Shown piece after piece: positions 47,299 to 58,439 of a stretch of DNA of 64,000 bases (the stretch's first letter is position 1; each line of letters opens with the position of its first letter). The stretch comes from Jacaranda mimosifolia (taxonomy: Eukaryota; Streptophyta; Magnoliopsida; Lamiales; Bignoniaceae): the NCBI GenBank assembly GCA_018894105.1, contig CM032117.1:47588503-47652502 (forward strand), given 5' to 3'. Made by a program: the position numbers and the translations under genes. The notes beneath the pieces were generated by a model, which saw only the letters and a list, made by a program, of their open reading frames with translations, did no database searches and was not told the DNA's origin.

Positions 47299-50200
47299 CT
47301 AGAGTTTTAGCTTAATCCTTTCTGACCACTTGAAGATATCAGAATGCACTTGATCTCCTCCTATGTCTTCTCCAGTGGCGCCTGCTGCAACCCTAATTAT
47401 ATCTTCAATTAGGGCAAAGTTTCCCATTATATCAACATGAGCACCACTTTGGGTTCCCCTGCCCTCTAAAAGAGTTGCAGGAGGGGCATGATTATACTCC
47501 CTTATGAAGGTATGGATTCCTGACGGATTGAATCTAGTCTTTCCTCGCCAACCTTTGGCACACATATATCCAGCACTCAGAACTGGGACAGTTTCATCCC
47601 CATCTACTGAATACACTCCTCCTTTCATACAATGGTCTTCATCTCCACCATCAGCTGAGGTGTCAATCTGAAAAGGAATAAAGCACTCTGCAGCAGGACT
47701 TAACTTATATACATATGCTCTTTCAGTGGGGATCCCTACTCCATACATTGAAAAGATTTCCATGTCTGGGGCATTTGGTAATCTGCAAAACCATTATTGA
47801 ATCTGAAAATTGCTATATGAGATGAAATTACCAACCCAATGTCTCAAAGTCTACCTGTGTTTCATTAATTAACATAAAAACTAAAAGTAGGTGTAAATTG
47901 TTACATCAGAACTGCCCTGAGTTTAAAAAGTAAAAGAAGTAGAACAGCTGAAACCAGAGGGGTCCAAATGATGAAATGAAATAAAATGTCACAGATATTT
48001 TAAAGTGTAAAGTAATAGTATTACTTTGTTTCAAGGGGATTTGACCAGTATTTGTAATGATTGTACTTTTCGTCACCCAGATCATCAGCAATTCCATATG
48101 AAAAATGAGCACCACCACGCTTCATCATCTTTGGTGCAACAAAATGAAGCAGATCCAAGATTGAATCAGCTGTGTAGACTTTATAATCAGCTACCACTTT
48201 GACTCCACCAATGCCCATATCATGGTACTCTGTCCATACATCACAGCAGGTTGTGTTTGCCAGATTATTTCCCTTGATAGCACCCTATAAGATCACACAT
48301 ACTCAGCAATAAATGAATAAAGATTTTCTTGATGCCAAGTAGACATTTCCTTTTAGGAAATTTTTTTCATCCGCATTCAGGGTAGAGACAAAAGTATTTC
48401 TGTTTTCACATTTCTCTGGGTAGACAATGGGAACAAGTAATATAGCCAAGTTTAATGGTGACTTGATGTATAAGCTACAGCTCTTAGGTCGTCTAAAGCA
48501 CATCTAAAGATAGGTAATCGTGCATATCTAAAAATAGATAATAGTCTAATCATAAAGCAGATCTATAAATATTTCTATGTGATACAAGCAGCATTATATA
48601 AAATGGGTTGGGATGATCACCCAAGTTTAGGCAAATGGTTTCCCAAAACAGATCAGTGTGCAAGTCGAAAAAGTTACCCTAAAATCAACACTCTCAATCT
48701 CTGATGAATGTAAATCAGCAACATCCTTTCCAAATGATAATATTCTTCCGTACTTCACACGAATAGAATTAGCCAAATCCTGGGTCATGTTATGGCTTGC
48801 AGTCTGACCATTGCCGTTCTTCTTCTTTGAACTACACTTATGACCTTCTTCTGGGGACCAATCCAGTCCACCCCAGATAGTGTCCCCCCCCTTTGGTATC
48901 ATTGACATTGTTGAGTCCCAAGTACGAGTCATTCGCATCACATGCTGTAAAGTTTGAAATCCAAATACATCCATGTCCAGAACAACTGGTGCGATGGCCC
49001 TGCATTAGTAGAAAGAAAAGATTAAACCCGATATAAGAAGACATTCAAATCCTAGCACAATATAGAGAATCTCTCTCTCTACCTCTCTCCCCCTCCCAAC
49101 TCTACATGAGACATAGAACACAAAGACTCAACCTCGAAGTAAAGAAATTCCAATTCTTAATAGTCGCATTGTTAACAATCAATCCTCATAAACGTTAAAA
49201 GGCAGTGTCTGGCTAGAAGGCATTGATATCATAACCTCTTCCAACTAGACATAGTGATACCAAAAGTATTGATATGAGAGACAATATTGTCCAACTCAAA
49301 CTATCAACGGAAAGATGCAAACAGCAGAAGAAACCTATTTTCGTTTTGGTAGCAATTAATCCTGTATTTGGCAGGCACCGATGGTAGAAAAACTAATGCA
49401 GTACGCAAGGATTAAAGATGGGTGCACTTACTAGGTTAGAGCGAATTTCTGAGTTCAAATGATTTACCAAAGAACAGTAACTGAAGAGGTAGCCTAATTA
49501 CGAAGATATCCTTACTCAAAGGAAAAAAACACAACAGATCACACAAAAAATAAATGAAGTAAGAGATAAAACCTTGCAATTGCTATATCCTTGGCTTCAG
49601 CGGAGAACAATCCTGAAACTGCTTTAGGAACACCCAGAAAAGGTCCACCAATGTTCATTACAGCCTTTATATGCTTAGCACACCAATTTGGTCCACCCCC
49701 ACCACCCATTGGGACAGGTGTCTCCACCCATTTCATGAAATGGAGGAAATACAAAACACCCATTGAATGTGGTACAACTACCACCTTTTTACCGCCACTT
49801 GTAGCAACCATGAGCTCTATGTTACTTTTTATCCTGCTTAGAGTTTGGTCTCGAACCTGATGATTTAGCATAAAGCAAAAAGAAACAAAAAGAATATATC
49901 TGATTTAAGAGAGCACTATAGAAAGAGGAAAGTTGAGAGAAAACTATCATAGCAAAAAACTAGGTCAACGAGGTATCTTCATCAATATAGATAATCACAT
50001 GTCATAGCACAACCAAAAAGCTGCTCTTGAGACGGAGCTAGTGGATTCAGGACTTGAAAACCTGCTCGCTGGTAGCAACCATAAAACAACATGGTTCAAA
50101 CCATTTAAAGACCCTAAAGTGGCAAAGTTCATGCACCTAGGCGTACCTTTTTCTCAGTTTAATTAACTGCTATTTTAGATTGTTCAAAAGACTATAAACA

Positions 50201-52067
50201 TCCTAGGCAAGAAAGTGGCACACCTCAGTATTTTGGAATGAGAGCCTCCAATCGTAGGCTGCCATATACATGTTTTTGTCCTCATATCCAATACGAGCCA
50301 AGTTGGCAATTAAAACTGCCCAAACAAAATAACCTGGTGCAAAGTAATCAGCAGCTACAAGGCCAGAAACAGGCCTGATCTTTATATCAGGAGGATCCAA
50401 CCCAGTTTCATTATCCAGTGACATGTGCTCAACCCAGCACAAGGGTCTGCAAAAATACAATAATTATTGGATTGAGAACATGAAAGCAAACTGTTTGAGC
50501 AAAAATGCCTAAACATGTGCCCAACCCAGTTTCATTATCCAGTGACATGTGCTCAACCCAGCACAAGGGTCTGCAAAAATACAATAATTATTGGATTGAG
50601 AACATGAAAGCAAAATGTTTGAGCAAAAATGCCTAAACATGTGCCCAACCCAGCACAAGCACCGACATGTAGTTATATTGCAGAAATGCCTAAACCTCTT
50701 GGAATAACATTGCAAGGAGAAGGGGAAAAATCACAAACTAACAGATGCACAAAGAAATTATTCCATCATTAACGAGTAATTAACAGGATTAAACACAGAT
50801 CTGCATTGATCATACCCATTGAAAGGCAGAATACATAGAAAGATTTCACTAAAGCACATAGATACTATCTTCTTATTAAACAGTTATTAGTGTGAGACCA
50901 ATAAGGAATTGCATCACCTATAATGAATAGAAGCAGAATAAGAAGGCCTGGAACATTACTTGTGTGCATGTATAAAACAGAGCCCGGCAGTGCAAATCAA
51001 ATTCAATTGACAGAGACATCAAGTAAAAGTTGGTACCCAATCAATTGTTTCACCAATCAAATGATTGCACCTTTCATTTACCTCACTCAAATGCAAAAAC
51101 AAGTCTTTTATTTATAGTCAAGTTGGCAATAACCCTATGAAACAGAAATTCTTAAAATCTTATTTCATTCCGTAACCACTTACTAACAGATAAACTGTGG
51201 CATTAAAAACTTTTTTATTTACAGTCTTCACAGCAATGTCTGTGTGTACTATAGATGTTTCTTTCTAGCTGACAAAGCAACACATACAAGGAAGGCATTA
51301 ATATAAAGGCTGTCAATAGCAAGTTTCAATCAACAAGCATTAAACCATGTCTTAAACTTATGCTCTCATTTTCAATTGCAAAAGCTTGTTCCATCATTTT
51401 CAGCAATAAAAAGCTTCCATTCGAATGATCAAACATCTATACAACATTAACTGCTTCATCTTATACACGTAATAACTATACCAGTACGTATATCTCAACT
51501 ACAAATCATCCCGGAAGACGAAAAGAAAAGAAAGACGTATTAATATATATCATCAAGAGGTTAAAGAGTCGGTTGGTACCTTTTGTAGACTTCACCAAAG
51601 GTACCACCCCAGAGCCTCTTTCTGAACAACCCCTCAGCACATGAGTGCCCTTCCCACAACTCAAGCCCCCCAGTCACTATCCCCGGAACAAAAACCACCG
51701 GATGCTTCGCTTTCAGCCCTTCTTTGGCTAACTTCACCCCCGGTGGATCCGGCAGTGGCCCAGTGATCGCCTCCGTCACGTATTGCGGAAAGGACGCCGG
51801 CATTGCGTTGTAAAGGAACAGCAAAAACCACCACATCGAGCATATGCATCCGATGAACCAGCAGCAGCTGTCCACACAGCTCCATTTCTTTCTTGATTTC
51901 TCCGCCGTCGAAGACGAACTCGACTGCAAATTGAGATTCGAATTCCCAGAATCATTCGATTTGTCCTCCGATTCGTTGCCCTTCTTCTCCTTGTTTTTGT
52001 CCTGTTGCGGTTCTGAATTTTCAGGCCTTCTCCCACCGGAGCCTCTCCTACGCCTCAGCATCGCCAT
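47299..52067 (-). CDS. PDAT1: Phospholipid:diacylglycerol acyltransferase 1, six exons, 686 aa
   Basis: Minus-strand exons: 51580-52067, 50224-50446, 49573-49856, 48678-48999, 48025-48284 and 47299-47782; all phases agree. The enzyme moves an acyl group from a phospholipid to diacylglycerol, making triacylglycerol at the ER. The N-terminus is hydrophilic (about 65 residues, many R/K/E/S), then one membrane segment follows (CWFIGCICSMWWFLLFLY). The lecithin:cholesterol acyltransferase fold follows: VVFVPGIVTGGLELW near residue 125, nucleophile Ser in PHSMGVLYFLHF (about 268), Asp in DGDETVPVLSAGY (about 586-588) and His in SGAHVDIMG (about 641). Length and motifs match PDAT1 of other plants. 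The start could be the first or third codon (MAM). A 124-bp duplication sits at the exon 2 acceptor. Confidence 0.97.
50399..50646 (-). repeat. 124-bp tandem duplication over the PDAT1 exon 2 acceptor
   Basis: Units 50399-50522 and 50523-50646 differ at one seen position (CAAACTG against CAAAATG). Each holds the first 48 nt of exon 2, the acceptor TTTTTGCAG and flanking intron. A third, partial start AACCCAGCACAAGCACC follows at 50647. Confidence 0.95.
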
Positions 52068-52430
52068 TTATATGCATCTATGTTGCATCTCATATCATCT
52101 GTGTACAACATGCCCACCAGTATATGTGTATTTAACTATCCTAATACCCCTTTTTTTCGTACTTTCACCCCCTCAAGAACCCTAAGCTCATTCTTCTCTG
52201 CGTATACTGTATATCGTCAGAGGAATGCTAAACAAAACAAATGTTCTTAATTTCTTCTGAAATTATGTATATAAAAATGGCTTCTCGAGAAGCTTAATTT
52301 ATCACAAATTAGACAATTGCTAATAAAAATAATTAAAACACAAAACCCAATAATTTTTGTGTCTGCAAAGAGTATCTTCTCGGATGGAAACCCGCCGATT
52401 ATATATATATAGAGAGAGAGAGAATAGCTT
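52068..52430 (-). promoter_or_regulatory. PDAT1 leader and candidate core promoter
   Basis: On the minus strand CTCTCTCTCTATATATATAATC (52399-52420) offers a TATA-like sequence about 330 nt before the ATG, preceded by a CT repeat. This suggests a leader of about 300 nt. No experimental start is known here. Confidence 0.45.
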
Positions 52431-53367
52431 GAGGGAGAGAGAGGATGCGAAGATTCCAGCGAACAAATTAATTTTACTTACCAATAAAAGTAGTAGTTAA
52501 GAGGCTGCGAGATGTAATCCTCTGCAACAAAGACTGGTCAAGGGGATGCTTCCAGGTGCTGTACAGGTCGTTTTTGATTAAAAAAGTCAACGGAATTATA
52601 AAGGTTCAACTGATGAGAAAAGTTGGAAAGTTTATAGAATATGGGCGAGTGGTATTGAAAGCTTGGGATTGGGGTTGGGGGAGCCATACCCATGCGTGGA
52701 TTTTCTTGTCAATTCCGTGGGGGTGACGTTTTTTTTTTTTTTTTTTTTTTTTTTTGGTCTTTGATATGTTTTGGACTGTCGATTTGTAGAATTTTAATTT
52801 TTAGGGGAATTCAAGGAAATCCAAGGGGCTGATGGAAGTGATACAAATCATATAAATGTAGAAATCAGCCAGGTTTTTCAGGATGGCTATTTCTATAGCA
52901 CCGCCAGATAGGTAAGGTTTATTAATTATTGTAGAGAAAATTCAATGAAAATAAATATATATATTCTCATAATTTTTTAATTATAAAATAGACCAATAGA
53001 CTCCAAAAAGGCGAATTATGATTTTGTAGTCAAAACAATCTTGTCCTTTCCAGCGAAAGATAATATTCAAAAAGTCCTTTAAAAATTAATCATTTCTTAT
53101 CATTTATCTAAAAAAAAAAAAATCGAAAGAAGACCATCCACTTACAAATAGTTATATTCTTTACAAAAATTCTCAATGCTTATATTAGGTTTATATATTT
53201 CTAATTTTTGTATTATATGAACTTTTATTAATACTTTTATATTAAGATTGAAATTCAAACTTCATATATCTAAACGTGAAGGTGATGTTATTAAATTAAT
53301 TTATTAGTGAACTAAATAAATTATTATATACCTAAAGAAATTTTTACGGGATTACATTATACCTAAA
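52431..53367. other. PDAT1 upstream region, AT-rich
   Basis: No gene. A poly-T tract of about 25 bases lies at 52731-52755. Confidence 0.45.
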
Positions 53368-53755
53368 GGGCTCGTTTGGTTTGGTGGACATGGCTTGATA
53401 GATAATTTTATCAAGCCATGTCAAGTGTTTGGTTTTAATGATAAAGGCCCAAGAATGATTGGAAGCCCGGTAGATAATCCAAAATTCAATTGATTGTCTA
53501 TCACCCCACTTGAGATATGATTGTGTAATCCAAATTAGTGGGAGGAGGGAGAATTTGTGATATGCCAATTATATCCATGCAAATTTTATTTTTAGTCTTC
53601 CTATAATGGATATTTTAATAAATTTATTATTTAATCCTTTATATCCAAATTGTGTAATTCTAATCACCAAACACAATATTATATTATTCTCAACAGTATA
53701 ATCTCACCATATCATTATAATTTTATTAATCCTATCTATGAAATCAAACGTGCCC
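53368..53755. mobile_element. Tourist-like MITE
   Basis: Left end GGGCTCGTTTGGTTTGG and right end AAATCAAACGTGCCC are inverted repeats flanked by AAA on both sides. An inner palindrome (GACATGGCTTGATA and TATCAAGCCATGTC-like) gives a strong hairpin near 53385-53420. 388 bp, no ORF. Confidence 0.7.
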
Positions 53756-55234
53756 AAATGGATATATTTAACAACCCGAATTAGGTTCTATAGTAGGCTG
53801 GGCCCGCGGGCCGTGATGTAACATTGTGGAATTTTGTGGGAGGAGCGGGGATTTGTCAGGCTGACTTTACCGGTCTAAAAAGTTGAATCCTTCAACTAAT
53901 TGGGATTTTCCCACAAACAGACAGACTTTACAAGAAAAAGTCCAGATCTTTCCTCCAAGCCAAATTTGCACTCCCGGCCCCTCAACTTTTGAAAATTATA
54001 ATTTTATGCCATAGGTATTTATGAGTTCTACTCATCTGCACCCTTGAAGATGCTTCCCCGGTGGGAAGAATGATCCAACACGTTGTTTGAAACAATTTGG
54101 ATGTGATGGCAAGTCATGAGTTGGTCTATCAAGGAATAGGCATTTGTACAAACACCACGAGTTTTGAACTCAACCGATTTGCAGTTATTTGCCTAAGAGA
54201 ATAATATAAAATAAAATTTAATATACTAATCAAGCATCTTTGCTCCAATTGCTCGTGTCTTATAGTGGTCATTTTCATTTTCATACTACTCCAAAATAAG
54301 AAAATATAATTGTTTAAACTCATTTTTAATAAAAAAAAAATCATATTCTTTTTATTTCCATACACATATCTATCATATTTAGACTTGAAATACATATTAA
54401 TTAAAAAATAAGTAAAACCTTCTAATTAAATAAATAATATTTTTTTTCCATCGCCCCAAATTAGTGGTCACATTCTACATTTAATAACAATTTTGTATCT
54501 CAACATAATCCACTAACTAAATTAAATGATAATATTTTTCCCTCTTTCCAAGATAATGGGACCTGTATTAAGTTAAATAATAATTTTTCATTCTAATTTA
54601 ATTTAATTGGTAAACATAAGAAAAGTAAACAATAATATTATATTAAAATATTAAATACTATTACATTAAGACATAATTTTCAATTCAATTTTTTTCAGAT
54701 ATTTACTTTCTTAATCCATAAAACAGTAATAAAATAAAAACACAACATAACTCGTTCTGGAATAGAAAAGGAAAATAAAAACACAACCAAACAGAGCCTT
54801 CGTATCCAAAATTCTTGTTTTTGTTACAATAAAAACCTTAAAGAAAATGAAAAGAAAGAAACATCGACGTATTCTTGTGATCTTGTCATTCTAAATCATC
54901 GTATTGCACGCTAATTACATTTTTATTGATGCATTTAAAATAAATGAGTGTGAATATCAATAGTGGGGCTACCTAGTTGGAGTTGGTTAGGTTGATGGAT
55001 ATGAAACTTTAAATAAGTCCAAGTTTAGTCGTGTTCATATTTTAAGTCCAAGTTCGGCCATAGCCGGCCTACATATGTCCATGAGCTTTCACTTTTTAAT
55101 ATTTTATTTTATTCACAAAATTCTTATCAAAGCCACATAAAATTTGAAGATCTGTTATTGTCCATTATTGTTTTATCCATATTTGCAAAATACATTCTGA
55201 TAATAAAAGAAATGGTAGATTTTGATTAAAATCT
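53756..55234. other. AT-rich intergenic sequence
   Basis: No supported gene or structured repeat. Confidence 0.5.
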
Positions 55235-55748
55235 TAGACAATGTTTGAGAGTGTTTTTCGGAATAAAATTGTTTCAGGAAAACATGGCCAAATATGTGGC
55301 CTTTATTCTTTCAATTTCTTCATAATTAATATTTCCAAAAAGTCCCTATACTTCCACTAAAATAACCAAATATTTCCCCATGCTTTGACCCAAGCACACT
55401 GCTTATCCCCTCCTTCAAAGTTCTCCTCTCTCTCCATTCAATCCTATTTTACCATTATTCTTACAATTAAAAAAATTATTTAAATTCATTTTCACCCCCA
55501 AACACCAATACAAAAACATTGATTTGACCGTTACAATATAAAACGTCTCCCCTAAAATATAAACAAACATATCAAAATTCTCCAAACCCATTTTTTAACT
55601 ATTCCTCAAAATATAACAAAAAATCAATTACATTCCCCAATACAATTTTTACATTATCGAATAATTCTTTCAATATTAATTCTTCCAAAATACATAATAA
55701 ACACATAATAAAATCATACAAAAAAACATAATCAAATATTCCCTTAGA
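55235..55748 (-). mobile_element. MITE, GTTTGGTTATRTTTT family (copy 5, inverted)
   Basis: The reverse complement carries the family blocks: GGGAATATTTGATTATGTTT, GTATTGGGGAATGTAATTG, ATATGTTTGTTTATATTTTA, TAACGGTCAAATCAATG and GTTTGGGGGTGAAAATGAAT. It extends to a less conserved end near 55240. Confidence 0.6.
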
Positions 55749-56800
55749 TTTTAAATGTATAAATTGATACGCTATACTTATAAAGTCGATCGGACATGTC
55801 CTGCGGTTCATTTTCTCGATTTTTCCAAGTCAAACTAATATGTTTGGCAAGCCTAATGTTTTAGTTCAAACGTAATTTGTAAATGTTTAAAATAAATTAA
55901 GGCCTAAACCACAGGGGGTAGGGGGAATTGGTAAAAATGATGGGCTGAGCCCACTAAAAGAGAATAGAAAAGAAATAAAGGAAAATGCTAGTATTGGATT
56001 TTGCTACAATTAGATTCAAAAAACTTTTTGAGCTCGTTTGCTGTAAATGATTGGATGAGTGTATACGTGGTAGATAAAATATGTAAATTTGGAAAAGAAT
56101 AATTATTATTTTATCTAAATAATATTGTGTTTATTTCAATGTTTAGATAACAAATGGACGGTATTTCAATATTTTCTTCATATGATATATCGTTATGCTG
56201 ATAGATTAAATATTGTGATTAAAGATATATTTTAGAAATCTACACGAATATGATTTGCATTTTAATGGATTCATTTCGAACAAGTTCTAATCAAGTTTGA
56301 GTAAGTTAAAATTTTTGTATATACTTTTTAAATTTTCAATTTAAAGAATTGAGTTCAACCGCAATTTTAGACCATATCAAGAATAATGTTTTTAAATTTG
56401 AGTTAATACAATTAAAGAATTGAAGTTCAAACAAGCATTGCTCCTGAAGTGAATTTGATTTAACTTCTAATTGCTCTGCCTGAGAGGTGCTTGCATCACA
56501 GAGAAGTGCTGCTCATATCAAATAAACAATCTCATACTACGACTTAGATCTACAAGGAGCAAACCACTTCAACACAACAAGCTACTAGCAATACATTGCT
56601 CCTAATACATAACATTTACAATCTAAAATCATACATAACACATAACCTAGAAAATGTTGGTTTACATAATAGATACAAAAGCCTTGTACAACTAATTTCT
56701 CAAGTCATCAAAACTAAACAGAACTCAAACTTAGCATACTATAATTTATAGATCAAGTTCAACAAGCCTATACAATTGGTGACGTGCCTGCAAAACTATA
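55749..56800. other. Intergenic sequence, no gene seen
   Basis: AT-rich. The right part (from about 56480) may already belong to the retrotransposon relic that follows. Confidence 0.4.
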
Positions 56801-57216
56801 TACACTATCTATATATGCGTAAGTGGAATTTCCATCATTCATTAGCGTCTATATGAGGAAAAGAACCAAGAAATATGTCAGAGGCGTAAGTCCTAATGAC
56901 TTAGTGAGGTGAACAATAAACAACATAGATATAATGTCTCGAATAAGAAGAATGTAACTAAGTTACTTTCAAAGAAATCAAAATAAAGAAAGATACTCAT
57001 AAATGCTTGCACAAGGACAAGTACAACTCATGAGTCCATAAAACTATTACTGATAAACCTGAATAACAGAAGTTCAGAAATGAATTAACAATAGAAGATG
57101 AAATAAAAACATATCATATGGAGTTGTAGAGGAAGTGTCTCCAACCTTATGACTCCCAAAGATAAATATGGAAACAAATCCCTTATCCTTCCAAGTTTTA
57201 AGTGCTCGGCTCGAAC

Positions 57217-57257
<41 letters not shown>

Positions 57258-58160
57258 CTGGCATGGTCGACCGCATGCCGATCCCTCGCTCACAGACAGT
57301 TAAACTCCAACTACCTGTGAGACAGAATCACTAGTGGATACTAGTTTGGGAGACCCCACAGTTGGTCCATTCCGCCTTGCCATCTTTTTGATCCTAGTCC
57401 TAAGCCTAACTTCCCATGGCATCCATTCGGTCTGAACTTTCCATGGGCATCCACAAGGGTCTTATTAACAACTAATCCAACAGCAATATCAGTTTCCAAA
57501 TAAATGGTTCTATGAATAAGGAATAATCGAATGTAATAAGTCTAGAAAACATTCAATCTATCGGTTAGCAAGGCTGTCTCAGGTAACAATAAACATGTTA
57601 ATAACTCAACTCTCAAGCATATCAGCACCATATCATGCGATAACATAAGAATTGTCAAATGAGCCGATGAGAGTAAAACAACAATGGAAGGTTCGATGCA
57701 ATTTCAAGTAATGAATTCAAGAAACAATAAGTCAATTAGTTGACAAGACCGTTCTAATAATAACGTAGAATAATGAGTTCAAAAAATGGTAAAACAATCG
57801 ATTTGCGAGGCCATTCCAATGATATTTCAAAAAGACAATATAACTATCTATGGAATTAGCTAGCAGGGATGAAGAATATGGAAAAGCAAGGAAATCATCA
57901 GAACTCAATAGAGAGGCTTGAAAAGACACTGCTAGACCCAAAACAAGGGGATGCCCGATTAAATAATTTTGATTATAATTCAAAGAGGACCAAATAAGGC
58001 CAAATATCAATTTCAAGGTAGATAACAATATCATAGTCGAATAGATAGGTCAAAACACAAATAATCGTACTGATGCTCATATATACATATATATCTTTTC
58101 CCTAGCAAGAAAATAATTATAATTATAACCTCACCTTGCGTCCTATTGCCCACTAAAATC
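56801..58160 (-). repeat. Gypsy LTR-like fragment (second copy)
   Basis: It shares with 58440-59760, in the same order, GGCGTAAGTCCTAATGACTT/AGTGAGG-like sequence, CATGGTCGACCGCATGCCGA and the CCTAACTTCC..TGGCATCC..CTTTCCATGGGC block. It contains a (CA)n microsatellite at 57219-57255. The match to the neighbouring LTR suggests another, truncated LTR of the same family. Confidence 0.55.
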
Positions 58161-58439
58161 CCCTTACTGGTCTGAGATGCCTAGATTCTCATCGCCTATT
58201 TTCATTCAAAACGCTATATGAATATCGATACTACAGTCTACAATATAACATTTACTAATAGTAATTACGACTATCTATATGCTCTAATTACATTGGCCCA
58301 CATATTCTCTCGATCACCGTTCTATCTCGATCTTCATACTGAAGTACTTAGATATAAGATCTCCTCCATCGTTGAGGCTCGAGTCTATTTTCTTCAATTT
58401 AGTGGACTTAACTATAATAATTAATCATTATCTCAATTT

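Noticed and set aside
51844..52185. Plus-strand frame of 113 codons over PDAT1 exon 1
   Set aside because: It is the antisense shadow of the PDAT1 N-terminal exon.
57085..57334. Frames coding poly-Thr/His or poly-Cys/Val
   Set aside because: They are translations of the (CA)n microsatellite at 57219-57255.
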